This document shows positions 37,591-48,479 of a stretch of DNA of 64,000 bases, piece after piece. Location: contig OX442431.1 of assembly GCA_949361645.1 (NCBI GenBank), positions 7,064,653 through 7,128,652 on the forward strand, given 5' to 3'. Every line of letters begins with the position of its first letter. Within the stretch, counting starts at the first letter, position 1. The position numbers and the translations under genes are program-made. The DNA is from Spongilla lacustris. Taxonomy: Eukaryota; Porifera; Demospongiae; Spongillida; Spongillidae. The notes under the pieces were generated by a model, which was not told the origin of the DNA, ran no database searches, and worked only from the letters and a program-made list of their open reading frames with translations.

Positions 37591-38523
37591 TAGGGTCAAC
37601 TATCGATAAGGTTTGTCCTTACCGCTTACCGGTTATCCGATACCGTTAAGCAACCGGTAAGACACTTTTCTTATCATCACCTTTCAGTAAGAGATAACTT
37701 CTAACCGAATATTATCGGTAACACTCGGCTTTCTTATTGATTTTTGACATTTCTCGTACTGGCCTTCCAAATAATTATTCACGACAACATGTGGGCGAAT
37801 TAGTGTTATGAATAATTACAAGAGGGAATTTTCGCACTGCACATGTACAGCATGAGTACATGTTTGAATAGATAGAAGTTGTTTCTAGCACTGTGACGTC
37901 AAAGCAACAAACTGTGCGTTTGCGGACACACGTAACCGATATAAATCAATATACGGTCCGCTGGTACTGGTGTACAATAAACAACTACAGAGACTTGACG
38001 TTTTTAACTTACATGTATAAAAATAAAGCTACTAGATAAGAAACACAATAGGCTAAAACGCTTCGTCATCACAAAACCTAGGGTCCATATGATCAAGTTG
38101 CCATTGCAGCTTCCTTGCAAAATATCAGGTTATTCCGAAGGAGATTAATTATTGGCCATCGAAGGCCAACGAAAGTACGAGATTAAATGGGTAGGTTGGA
38201 CCAAGGACCGTTAATAGTCCGCACACAACACTTGGGAACCCATCAATAACCTTGCAGGCTATGAAGGAATGCATGCAAGGAACTAATAAGGAAGGCCACA
38301 ACCCTGAATCCACGGATGCCAATTGCAAATGATACTAAGATGCCAACAGATACCCTTTGGACACGCCTATTACCTTAGCGGTAATCATTACCGTTCAGTA
38401 AGAAAGCTTATCGATAAGTTTTTTATCGATAGGCGTAGAATAATTTCAGTAAATATTCGATAATAGGTGCTTACTTACTGATAATTACCGATAAGCTCAA
38501 AACCTTATCGATAGTTGACCCTA
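37591..38523. mobile_element. hAT-like MITE, same family, copy 2
   Basis: 933 bp, same orientation and about 95 percent identical to copy 1, which lies only 98 bases away. A different perfect 8-bp duplication, TGAATGAG (37583-37590 and 38524-38531), proves an independent insertion and not a tandem duplication. The preceding 90 bases are unique spacer. Confidence 0.92.
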
Positions 38524-39331
38524 TGAATGAGACAGCACTGAAGCAGCGATGAAAATGATAATGACGGTAAACAATACGTTGCATTTGTTATGCCCATACT
38601 TGTCCTACATATAAATCGTTCTTATTATGTCTTAGCATAAGAAGAAATGATGTCCAATATTGACAGCAAAGGAAATTACAAGTCCAATGTGGTGGCAATG
38701 GCATACCCGGCTATTAGCACACAGTCCATGGCCAATGGTTAGTTCAGGCTTAGATGAGATGAAATCTTATATAATTATTCACATCTATGTACATACATGT
38801 ATACAAATAAACTTAGAGTTTGTATTCTATACTCTACTGAAGATGCATGTTTGCATTCTTCTGTGTCATCTGTGCCATCGTGTATGAAGTTTCGATTTCC
38901 AGGGTTTCAACTAAAGTAAGCATTTAATCAAACTAATTTAACACACTTCTGTATTACATAAACATTCCTTTTTATGTCAACACACTATAAAGGTGTGTTT
39001 AGCCAAACTTGATATAGCAAACAACCTTGTATGATATCCTATCATTTCATCTGAGTATAGGTATGGTGTACAAAACATGTTATTTATAAATAATGAATAC
39101 TAATACGTAGGGAAATATATCATTACTGCAGTGTGATGTGATAGCTGTTGCACCTTATTTTGTGCTTCCTCTGTGCATGACAATCCTTGTGCTTCACAGT
39201 TGTGCAGTCACATGGGGGCTGCCCCGGCTATACATGTACCCGGCTCTAATATGTTCTGCAGAATATGCAATGTAAGAAATATGTGCATGTACATGTATTT
39301 TTTTTTCACATGTTTTGCATTGCTTTCCAAG
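38524..39331. other. AT-rich stretch without recognised gene
   Basis: An open frame near 38660-38760 is short and unrecognised. ACATGTA-type motifs recur near 38795 and 39288. The polypyrimidine-rich sequence before 39331 serves as the acceptor region of the next exon. Confidence 0.35.
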
Positions 39332-40679
39332 GCTGATGTTAGGTCTACCTTCGATATTGTTTGTAGCAGTAGGCAACAAAGTACAACTGTATCTCATACA
39401 AAGCCAGCATATAAAATCTTCTCAGACAAAGAGACAGAAGCAAGATCTGTGGAAACAGCATGGTATTACTGATGTAGAGAATGCTCTTCTTCACCTCCCA
39501 ATGAATCTACATAGGTATGCATATCATTAAGTATATATTGATATACTTATATCCCTCTTATTTCTGCCGGCTAGCCACTTGATGTTTTACACACACTTCT
39601 TCTAGGACCATACAAGTATCTTCTGTGGGCAATGATTGCTAAGTTGTCAAAAAAAAAAAAAAAAAAACAACAACACACTCTTTTGTGTGCATTTCCATCA
39701 TCTGGCTTCACTGGTCAGTAGAATCTCAAGAAACATTGCAAAGTATTACAAGTCTTTTGTTGGTAGGAATTTTAAGGCACTGGCACAGATAGCTCTTTGT
39801 CCTTTCATGAAGTGTGGCTAGCATTATCAAAGGTAAGACCTGAGCATTTATACAATATTCTTTATATAACACTTCATGCAGGTGTTTATAAAATCGCTTA
39901 CTGTGACAGAGTCAATCCAGACAGTATGGTTATTATGAAAACATTTTGTTGCTATACTAGTACATAGCATTTTCCTACTTTACGGAGGAAGTCAAAAATC
40001 CACTTGCTTCTTCATCTTCCTGAATATATGCGAATGTTTGGTCCGACATCTTGTTATAACACCGAAAGGTTTGTGGATTTCCATGCCGTAAAAATTCTGC
40101 ATTAATTAATTAATTATTATCCTAAGATGTGAGAGCTACAATTCACTACATAAGATCAGTGCAGGAATATTTACAGTAACAGGCAAGCCCCTAGCAAAGA
40201 TACTGCATGCTAATAGCTTTTCGCTTCAGGAGAGGATCAGCCGGGTTTGCATGCATTTGCAGGAAGTAGCTATTCCCCTTCTGAGTTTGCAAATCTTTTT
40301 CTTTAAACTATTTACATATCCATGTATTTTTTACTTCTTATAGGGTGTGGAGATGATCTCATAGCACTTTATCGCTCAATGGGAGTGCAACGCTATCTTG
40401 GAGGAACATCTGCAACCTGGTACAGTGTATACATTATGAAAGGTCAGTATGTATATATGTAAGTTCTGCTCCTGCATAGTAGTATTATCATTTTACAGCA
40501 TGAGGGTTCTTCAGAGTTGTGGTCTATTGTGTTGAATGCTCCGGACCTGGATAATACTACTTGATTATATGACCTCTGAGATTTCACTCTGCTATTGCCA
40601 CCTGGTATCTCCCTTTAAAATATTGGTCATTTGCAAAGGCTGTCATTGGGACAGATGGCGAAGTTATCAATCTGTGTGA
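39332..40679 (+). CDS. Unidentified spliced gene, three exons
   Basis: Exon 39332-39514 (LMLGLPSILFVAVGNKVQLY ... LPMNLH, donor GTATGC), exon 40344-40442 (CGDDLIALYRSMGVQRYLGG ..., donor GTCAGT) and a possible last exon 40639-40679 ending in TGA. The last two are phase compatible; the first needs another exon between about 39515 and 40343. Poly-A at 39649-39667 lies in that intron. The hydrophobic ILFVAVGNKVQLYLI looks like a beta-strand of a propeller-like fold, but I cannot name the family. It might continue the gene at 34977-35683. Confidence 0.4.
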
Positions 40680-42620
40680 CCTGTGGTTTAGACTTTAGAG
40701 AAGCAATATTCAGTAAGTTGTAATAGTTGTCCACAATTGTTTATATAAATTTCTCACTTCCAGCTAGAAACAGGAACTTTTTGTGGCTCATTTCAAGCTG
40801 AATTTGGAACCTTCTACACGTGTAATACGCCACATGGAGCCCATAGTGGATGCCCAACAGAACAGATTCGTCTGTGATTCACGCTGCGGATGGCTGGAAA
40901 ATGACCAACCTCACAAGTGGAAAGGGAACTGATTAGTGTGAACACAACTGGAACAATAATAAATATTGCTTTAATCGATATTGTACATGTATGTCTAACG
41001 CAAATAATTAGAGATGAGCAATAAAAACCATTCAAAACTATGACGCCGACGTATAGGGGGCGTACAAGGTACTGAGGCGTATTGCTGGCGTAATGCTGGT
41101 GTATTGAAGGCGTGCACGCCGGCGATACGCCACGTTAAGGTTTTGTACGCCCAAAAGGACACTTAATTATTACATCGCCGACGTAACGCTCGCGATACCG
41201 GATCCGTATCGCAATCCAATTCCTGCCCGTGTATCATATACACATAATTATTAATACATGTACATAAAATGTGGTCACGTGATATCTGAGGGCAAGTTAT
41301 GTAATACCAAGGACATTTTCATTTGTACAATTACACACAATCGAGCGATTACAATTACAATCATTGTTGTAATAAACCCAATGTCCTTGGTAATAGGCTG
41401 ACCCTGTGAAAAATCACGGGCTGATTCTAGTCTATGCTTTTTTTTAATTTTACATACATGTACATGTACCAGACTACCACCCGTTCTATACTACTTAACA
41501 TGCCAATTATTGAACTACATGTACATGATCTCCGGCCTATACGATGAGAATGAACCGCACTGTATGTGATGACACCAATAGTACATTGCAGGCGGTTGAA
41601 GTACTGCACACAAGACTGTCCTTAGTTTCTCAGTTCACCCAAGATGATAGTAAAGATGGAAGACCAAACACAATAAAAGATCTGCACAACTGACGACCTT
41701 ACACAAAGGATTATGATAGGAAGCATTGTAAAGGTGGTGTAAGTGCTTAGTTTGATACTCGTATGTGGCCACTCTTTCACAGCAGAGCACGCTATGAACT
41801 GACCCCTCTGGTGGATTTCACTCAATTTGTCACAATAAGTTATGTGATATCACAGTATTTCTTCTCTCTGAGGTGTGCCATGCAGTGGGAACAAAACGTA
41901 TTGGGTGAGCATCTTAAGTACATCTTGAAACGGTGAATGATGCAGTGAAGCTCGTTTAGATGTGGTGGCAGAAAACATTTGGTGTGTGAACCACTTTCTT
42001 TGATGTCAAGGTGTTTAATCCCTTCTCAAAATCTTATGTCAAAACACCACTAGCTCAGTTTCATCACCGCCTTGAACAGGACAAGCAAAGGTCATATGAA
42101 CTTAAGAGTACGACTGAGAAGTTGAGCATGGACTCAGTCCCACTGCAACATCTCTAATAGCTTCTTTTTTTTTTTAAAGAACACCCTCTTACCTTGTTCA
42201 AATTATCAGCCTCAGAATCAGTTTCTCTTTTTAAACAATAGTTCACTCCAGTTGGCCTCATGTGATCTGCTGGCTCCAAAGCCTCCTCCCCATTCTATAC
42301 TGGCAAACTCATGTATGAATTATTACATAACGCGTTTATATGTCTGTATTACTGAACTTCTTTCTAATTAATACCATAAAATTTGCAATTGAAAAACATT
42401 ATAGAAGATACATGTAGCCAGATACAAATGTACAAAACTTGAGCAGAACATATAGATGTACATGTACACAGAGTGCAACATCCTACAACTATGTAATTTT
42501 TACATTCAACCTAAGTGCATTTTTACACTCAACCTAAGTGCATTTTTTTTTTTACATTCAACTGCATTTCTACATTCAATCTAAAGGTAAGTGCATTTTC
42601 CCCATTGCCCATCACAGTGG
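40680..42620. other. Non-coding stretch with GGCGTA-rich block and mini-hairpin
   Basis: 41040-41210 is a CpG-rich run of GGCGTA/TACGCC words, resembling the block at 28970-29100. 41306-41391 is a small inverted-repeat element (ACCAAGGACAT ... ATGTCCTTGGT) flanked by TAAT/AAT. ACATGTACATG motifs lie at 41455-41470 and 41516-41526. A tract of repeated TTTTTACATTCAAC words precedes the gene end at 42500-42590. No exon assigned. Confidence 0.4.
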
Positions 42621-44627
42621 TCATACTTTTGGCAAGGACACTGGATCACGGACAAAGCCTTTTGGAGGATTTTTCCATCCTCTCACACTTCCATCTACTT
42701 CCTGAATGAAGTATGTGCCCTTAGCTTTGTCATACTCCACAGCCAACTGACGTGCCCAGTTCTGACCACGTGGCCAGTAGGCGTCATCCACATTCTGTTC
42801 TGCTACTCTTACCCATTCATCAGACACATCCACCACAATAGCAACGTGACCTGTCCAGCGAAATTCACCTCCTTCATTCCAGATCAGAACAGCACCAGGT
42901 ACAGGGCGCTCAGTAGATCCATTTGGAATGTTTGTCCAAGGAACCTTTTCTTCGTCCTTCACCCTTATCGCATATGGCATGTCAAATATCTCGTAGGCCA
43001 TACCAACATCACCAAATGTCACACCTGTAGCATGAATCAACCAGCGTCGGGCAAACTCCACACACTGATATCGGAATCCATAGTATACTTGGCCCACCTG
43101 ATGACGATACTGTACACGCGATGTGTACACAGTTCTATCTGCAGTGTCATAGTCGCAGGAATAGGCGGGGATTCCTCCAGGTGCATATCCCATAATGGCA
43201 CCAAAGGGTGCTGGCTGTCCAGCCAGGGTATCAGGTCCAGTGCCATCCGTCTCTTCAACAGTCTCCATGGGCACAACCTTTTCAGGCTCTTTCTCAGGAA
43301 TGTACCTCCTGTGATGGTAAGGATTGACTATTTCATCTGTGGGAAGGGGAGTACCTGAACCATCATCAACAACACGCACTGCTACAATAAGAGATTCATA
43401 TGAAATGATGGAAGTCTTGTCTGCCCTCAGCACAGTCCCGGCATAGTGTCCAGCCACACTGAATGTATTCACCTGAACATACTCCCCATCAATCATGGGC
43501 AATTTGCCCAGTTCTTGGTACATATAGTGATTATTTTTGAATCTTCCATCTGTAGATTCAACCACTTCAGGCTCAGTAGTTGTAACAGGATTATGCAATA
43601 CTATGTTTCTCCCACCTCTTCCATTCACAGGTTTTGCCACATACCCTGTTTTCTTTAGCCTGTCGGTCACCTCCCAGGAGGAGTGCAAAAGGTTTGGGTG
43701 GTCAGGAAACATCTCGCACAGCACTGGAAGGATGGCCTTGTTTGCAGGGATGGCTGACCACCATGGTTCAAAAACAATCACATCCTCATGGAGGCAAACG
43801 TCTACAACACGAACTTTGCCAGAGCGTCTAAGATGCTCTCCATTCCATTGTGAGAGCAGTGTGGTGAAGGACCATGTCTTCCAGACGTATTTTACCAACT
43901 TCTTCTCATCATCCAAGATGTGCCCATTTTCATCAAAGGTGAAGTCATCCACATTTGAAACACATTTTCCAACAAAGCCTGCCTTCTGAGCGGCATGCAT
44001 CATGTACATGGCATGGAACATTTCCTCTTCGCCTGTAGTATCGTATAGAAAGTGAACAAGAGTACCTTTGGGAAGGTTGAGAAGGTGCCAAGCATTCACA
44101 AGCCTCTCCTCACAGCCATAACCTCCATCCACACCCACACCTCCAATACCCACAGCCTTCGACCATGCATCCTGAACAAGCCCACACTCCATCAGGCAGG
44201 AAGCACTGTCAGCATTGTATTCTAAGCATTTAATGCCGTGCTCTGGTGTGATAGAAAAGTCAAAACGACCAGAGATAACTTTGTCACCAGTAAAGAACGA
44301 AGCCAGAGCCCTGGGCCAGTACTGGGAGGGGAACCCAAAGGCAGGCCACAGTTCGGGGGTCCTACACACGTGCTCAGTTGCCTTGACAAACATTGAATGC
44401 AACTCTGTGGTAGCCTTGCACAGGGCTGCATGTGTAGATGATGGAATTTGTAGGTAGGTGGTAGTTTTCTGGTCAGGAGAGTTGACCAGATTGGAGCCAT
44501 ATTGATCAAAAAACACCTTCACATAAGGCAGACTGTGGTTCATCCAGTCATGTATGTTGCTGTGATTTGGTGGAAGTGTCACACTGGCTATCACCAATGG
44601 AGCTATCTTGGCACTTTCTTTACTCAT
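42621..44627 (-). CDS. Bifunctional glutathionylspermidine synthetase/amidase, domain order reversed, copy 1
   Basis: 668 codons, intronless, ATG 44627 (MSKESAK; an in-frame ATG 123 bases upstream is not conserved in copy 2). Residues about 1-425 are the ATP-grasp-type GSP synthetase: ISGRFDF with R121/D123, LEYNADSASC with E136/N138 (substrate and Mg binding positions in the E. coli enzyme, from memory), WKTW, FEPWWSAIPANKAILP and KPVNGRGGRN. A linker follows (about 425-474), then a CHAP amidase from IMGYAPGGIPAYS, with QCVEFARR (C522), TGHVAIV (H594) and AEQN (E610). The C-H-E spacing of 72 and 16 equals that of E. coli Gss as I recall it. Expected reaction: joins glutathione and spermidine using ATP, and hydrolyses the amide again. 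Known bifunctional enzymes have the amidase first. No signal peptide; cytosolic. Confidence 0.95.
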   Translation of the reverse strand: MSKESAKIAPLVIASVTLPPNHSNIHDWMNHSLPYVKVFFDQYGSNLVNSPDQKTTTYLQIPSSTHAALCKATTELHSMFVKATEHVCRTPELWPAFGFPSQYWPRALASFFTGDKVISGRFDFSITPEHGIKCLEYNADSASCLMECGLVQDAWSKAVGIGGVGVDGGYGCEERLVNAWHLLNLPKGTLVHFLYDTTGEEEMFHAMYMMHAAQKAGFVGKCVSNVDDFTFDENGHILDDEKKLVKYVWKTWSFTTLLSQWNGEHLRRSGKVRVVDVCLHEDVIVFEPWWSAIPANKAILPVLCEMFPDHPNLLHSSWEVTDRLKKTGYVAKPVNGRGGRNIVLHNPVTTTEPEVVESTDGRFKNNHYMYQELGKLPMIDGEYVQVNTFSVAGHYAGTVLRADKTSIISYESLIVAVRVVDDGSGTPLPTDEIVNPYHHRRYIPEKEPEKVVPMETVEETDGTGPDTLAGQPAPFGAIMGYAPGGIPAYSCDYDTADRTVYTSRVQYRHQVGQVYYGFRYQCVEFARRWLIHATGVTFGDVGMAYEIFDMPYAIRVKDEEKVPWTNIPNGSTERPVPGAVLIWNEGGEFRWTGHVAIVVDVSDEWVRVAEQNVDDAYWPRGQNWARQLAVEYDKAKGTYFIQEVDGSVRGWKNPPKGFVRDPVSLPKV

Positions 44628-44934
44628 TGTACTGAAGCAATAAAGTATCCCTAGTGGAGATGAAGGGGAATGGTAAAAAACTAGTACAATAAAATCTTTA
44701 TCATCAGCTGGGGGCCTTAACACAATAAGTGGTCCCCAGACACTATACATGCTAATATTATATCATCGTTATTGTTTGTCTGCTGCACAGCTTAAAGTGG
44801 TGCCGGCATGGTTGGTCCCCCTGGTGTCATAAGTTGTAGCAACAATATGCTACTTAGGACCTCTCCATTAATTGTTGCACCCATTTTCGTAATAACTAAC
44901 CGATGGCATTAAATGTTTGTATGAAAACTTATAG
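44628..44934. other. Upstream region of glutathionylspermidine synthetase copy 1
   Basis: The first about 75 bases (to 44700) match the sequence upstream of copy 2 (51529-51600), so the duplication includes the 5' untranslated or proximal promoter region. Beyond that the two copies differ. No TATA element is obvious. Confidence 0.5.
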
Positions 44935-45566
44935 CTTTATTTTTCCACATTGGAAAGACCCTGAAGCTGTCCAATTTGCTAAAAAATGCAACACAAGACC
45001 TGAAAGCAAGCTCCAAAGAGGCGTAGGGGTCTTAGAACTACCAACAAAACTACCACCAAAAGGTATGTAATAGCATGATCTGGTTACATGTATGGCACTT
45101 TAAATTATGTGCATGCATAATGTGTAGATAACTAAAAAGCTCTCAGCACTGGTGACATCATTTTGTGAGATCATTGTTGTACATGTTAGGTTTATGACTT
45201 CACTATTTAACACCTGGTCATGCATGCCCACGTGAATTAATTACACTGTTATTGATTTTTTTTGTGCACCTAGGTAAAATTAGTAATTAATGACTACAAC
45301 TGCCATTTCCTTATCCCATGTAGCCTCATGCACTAGTGGAGTATAATGGTGGTCTTTAAAAAGATATTCTTAGGAATAATGAGCTGATAAGTGCAGTAAA
45401 TGATGCCTTTTGCAAGACCCATCCATTGCTAGCTCAAAGGTGTACTAGATCTGCCCATGCAGCAGTAAGTAAGATTAGTGCAGATGCATTACTCACTAAA
45501 GCATTACTGAGTGCACAAAGAGCAAATGCAGGGTCATTGCTTAAAACTATCCATGAAGCCGGTTAA
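44935..45566 (+). CDS. Unidentified exons, possible end of a plus-strand gene
   Basis: Exon 44935-45062 (FIFPHWKDPEAVQFAKKCNT ..., AG before, GTATGT after) and exon 45374-45566 (NNELISAVNDAFCKTHPLLA ... LKTIHEAG, stop TAA 45564-45566). Both frames are clean and protein-like, with an alanine-rich amphipathic C-terminus, but the phases of the two do not join directly, so an exon is missing or these are remnants. Family not recognised. Confidence 0.4.
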
Positions 45567-45616
45567 TGCAATTTTAATTAAAGAAAAAGATATTGTCAAT
45601 CTTAACTTCACAAACA

Positions 45617-45733
<117 letters not shown>

Positions 45734-45737
45734 TTGC

Positions 45738-46253
45738 GTGGTCCAAATGGATCTACTGAGCGCCCTGGCCTGTGAGGCCACTGCCATCACCCTGGCCTGT
45801 GAGGTCACTGCCATCACCCTGGCCTGTGAGGCCACTGCCATCACCCTGGCCTGTGAAGCCACTGCCATCACCCTGGCCTGTGAGGCCACTGCCATCACCC
45901 TGGCCTGTGAGGCCACTGCCATCACCCTGGCCTGTGAGGCCACTGCCATCACCCTGGCCTGTGAGGCCACTGCCATCTCCTTGGCCTGTGAGGCCACTGC
46001 CATCACCCTGGCCTGTGAGGCCACTGCCATCTCCTTGGCCTGTGAGGCCACTGCCATCACCCTGGCCTGTGAGGTCACTGCCATCACCCTGGCCTGTGAG
46101 GTCACTGCCACTACCCTGGCCTGTGTGGCAGTTGCCACGGCCCTGAGCCAGAACCAGCAGCAGTTAGAGGCAGTGGCCACTGGGGAAGAGGAGATCAGGG
46201 AAGAGGCTGCGGAGGACATTAAGAATTTTTGCAACTATCACTATCATTATTAA
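45738..46253 (+). CDS. Reading frame through a 27-bp minisatellite with a charged tail
   Basis: 171 codons from ATG 45738. It has fourteen 9-residue repeats of LACEATAIT type (45765-46132, a 27-bp unit GGCCTGTGAGGCCACTGCCA plus 7), then a unique acidic, glutamine-rich tail (ALSQNQQQLEAVATGEEEIR ... YHYHY). The tail has normal coding character. A poly-A signal AATAAA lies at about 46271. The first codons overlap a 25-base piece of the glutathionylspermidine gene in another frame. It may be an exon of a real gene or an accident of a frame-preserving repeat; the minus strand of the array is open too. Confidence 0.35.
   Translation: MVQMDLLSALACEATAITLACEVTAITLACEATAITLACEATAITLACEATAITLACEATAITLACEATAITLACEATAISLACEATAITLACEATAISLACEATAITLACEVTAITLACEVTATTLACVAVATALSQNQQQLEAVATGEEEIREEAAEDIKNFCNYHYHY
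45743..45767 (+). pseudogene. 25-base fragment of the glutathionylspermidine amidase gene
   Basis: The bases CCAAATGGATCTACTGAGCG plus CCCTG are identical to the complement of 42902-42926 (copy 1) and 49803-49827 (copy 2), which encode the PNGSTERP segment of the CHAP domain. It lies between the (CA)n run and the first 27-bp repeat, in the opposite orientation to both genes. Confidence 0.75.
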
Positions 46254-46637
46254 ACTGGAGTTAATTTATTCAATAAATTATTGAAATACTGGATTATATT
46301 TGATCAATCTGGAAGGCATATAGCTGTGAAGAACACTTTAGTGAATTGGGAGAACACTACAATATAGATCTGGTACAAATGCTTTTGAGTGGACGAACTA
46401 ATGATGCCCCAAAACAATAACATTTGTGGGAAAAATCTGAATATTTGGGAACGTTTTCACCCTCTAAAGTTTCCATGCAGATCCTACATGCCAACAACTT
46501 TCTCATTGAGAATGTTTTTATTTACTTGTCCAAATAAGAGGGCCAGTGTTAAGCGAACACGTACATTCGACAATCCAATCCGGGATCACGTGACGCGCTT
46601 CAAATCCAGGTACATGTAGGCCTACATGTACATACAT
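46254..46637. other. Non-coding stretch after the minisatellite frame
   Basis: AATAAA near 46271. No exon recognised. Ends in TACATACAT (46629-46637), the left duplication of the next element. Confidence 0.4.
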
Positions 46638-47724
46638 TAGTTGGGCGTAGCCCGACCATCGCGTATTGGCGGAAGATCGGGTACCAAACCCGCACAGTTT
46701 TTTGTACAAGCTGCAACTGGGATTGCAGTCCAATCAGAATGCAGGAGCCCAATAAATATATTCTGCGGCAGCTGGTAGTAAAGCCAATCTGATTTTGACA
46801 TCCTTTACACAATTATTCATTGATTACGGATTACAATTCATTGATGTATTGCATAATATGCCTGTACAAAAACTGTGCGGGTTTGGTACAGTAGCCGCTC
46901 ACAAATAAGACCACTTGCAAATAAGACCAATTATTCATTACTTCCTCTTCATATATAAGACCAATTCCACAAGTAAGACCAAGTCTAATACGACCACGTT
47001 GCGTGAATGTAAAGGGGGCGGGTTTGTAAACAGTTCAAGGAATTTAGGCATTATCGTAATACATGTACATGTACAAGAGCACCTTTTCTTCATATATGCG
47101 CACGCACCGCTGCGATTCCTCGACGCTATCGTATATGCTCTTTGCTGCAAAAACAGGGCCTTTTTGTTCAGCGGCGATATCGATAAACATCGAAAAGGAT
47201 CCAGAAGTCATGGCTGCTGAAGATGTTAGAGTGCTTGGAGAAATACGTACAGAATTTGCCGACTCAGCTTTAGTATCCAGCAATGAGAGACCAAGAAAGC
47301 TGTAGTGACACGTCATTAGTGGCTATTTATATGCTGTCTGATAACACAACAGGCGCGTTCGACGAATTCGAAGATGATGCATTTACTAGTAATACTAGTA
47401 AATTGTAGCTTCGTCACCGGCTTTCGGTCCATTTGATTGCTGGCAAGTTAGATGATCCTGTATTTCTCGATCTTTCAGTGCGCATGCATGCCCGAGCCAA
47501 AGTCACACTGCAAGCTAAACATTCCCAAAGCTTATAGAGTACTGGTAAGAACTAATTACTAGTATAGGCAGCATACTCCTACATTGTTGTTTATCAGCTC
47601 GAATTAAAGCCTACTTGTGGTTTTTCGCATTTAAGACCATTTACAGATACATGTGGTCTTATTTGTGAGCGCCTACTGTACCCGACCTTCCGCCAATACG
47701 CGAAGGTCGGGCTACGCCCAACTA
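46638..47724. mobile_element. Mutator-like MITE, TAGTTGGGCG family, copy 2, with nested insertion
   Basis: Ends TAGTTGGGCGTAGCCCGACC and its complement, flanked by a perfect 9-bp duplication TACATACAT (46629-46637 and 47725-47733). Terminal inverted repeats are about 80 bp, and both contain the hairpin stem CCCGACCTTC/GAAGGTCGGG (one base changed on the left). Without the pogo-like insertion the element is about 295 bp. Confidence 0.92.
46889..47678. mobile_element. pogo/Tigger-like (Tc1/mariner) non-autonomous element
   Basis: 790 bp; termini CAGTAGCCGCTCACAAATAA and complement (one mismatch), TA duplication on both sides (46887-46888 and 47679-47680). CAGTAG ends with TA target fit the pogo/Tigger group. 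The phrase AATAAGACCA is repeated several times inside the left end. A short frame (MAAEDVRVLGEIRTEFADSA) near 47210-47305 may be the start of a decayed transposase or a chance frame. Confidence 0.85.
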
Positions 47725-47751
47725 TACATACATGTGGTATCAGGACAGAAA

Positions 47752-47806
47752 TCTTGGTATACCGACCTTTCCGCCAAAACGCGATCGCGAACGCCCAACT
47801 AAGGAA
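47752..47806. mobile_element. Degenerate solo end of the TAGTTGGGCG family
   Basis: GAAATCTTGGTATACCGACC followed by a damaged stem and CGCCCAACTA resembles the right end of the MITE at 21600-21660. No matching left end in the neighbourhood. Confidence 0.65.
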
Positions 47807-48093
47807 TGATTGGAATGTGCAGCTGTGCCCTAGCTTTTACCTCACCGATAAATTCTGTAGCCTATGGTTAATTGGTTATCAAATACATGTATTCAGTTTA
47901 GAAGAGCGGCAAGACTATTCCGTGGTGTGTTGACTTCTTATTCGCGGCTACAAGGTTACATATGATACAAAGCCGTCTATAATACGGTCACCAACCTGTA
48001 TAGCCGTACTGATCAGTTTCCTCGATCCCGTTGCCTTAATAATTTGTATCCACGTAAAATGTTAACCCTTCAGCACACATACATGTACACAAC

Positions 48094-48250
48094 AGCGGAT
48101 GCAGGGCATTAGGGGTAATTAATTATATTCACAAGGGGAGGGTACGGGATGGCGTGCCCCCTCCCGGCCGCTCAGCTCCCCGCCCCCAGTGAGCCGCTTT
48201 TGTTTTTGTTTAGCATGAAATTACAGAGAGGAGCCTGGTGCTTGATCGTG
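48094..48250. mobile_element. Fragment of the CAGNGGCGGATCCAG hAT-like family
   Basis: AACAGCGGATGCAGGGCATT, then ATATTCACAAGGGGAGGG and GCCGCTTTTGTTTTTGTTTAGC follow the same order as the element starting at 56653. No right end recognised; truncated or decayed. Confidence 0.6.
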
Positions 48251-48479
48251 CGTGCGCGGCTAAGGTTGTGATATCTGGACATGTGTTTAAAACGGAGGTA
48301 ATTAAAGCCATTTCAGTAGGAAAGGACTCGTTATGAAGTACGTCTAAAATCTGTCGTGAATCGCTTTTCGCTTTTCAGCCCATCGCGTTCACCACTCTGA
48401 TCGAGTATCATTGCGGTGGTATAGCCTTTTCTCACTGTGGCTTACTTAATAAACATCCTCAAGTTTTATCGTGATAACG

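Noticed and set aside
44628..44750. Upstream in-frame ATG 44750 as start of the enzyme gene copy 1
   Set aside because: The extra 41 residues are not conserved in copy 2 and do not resemble the family; MSKESAK is shared by both copies.
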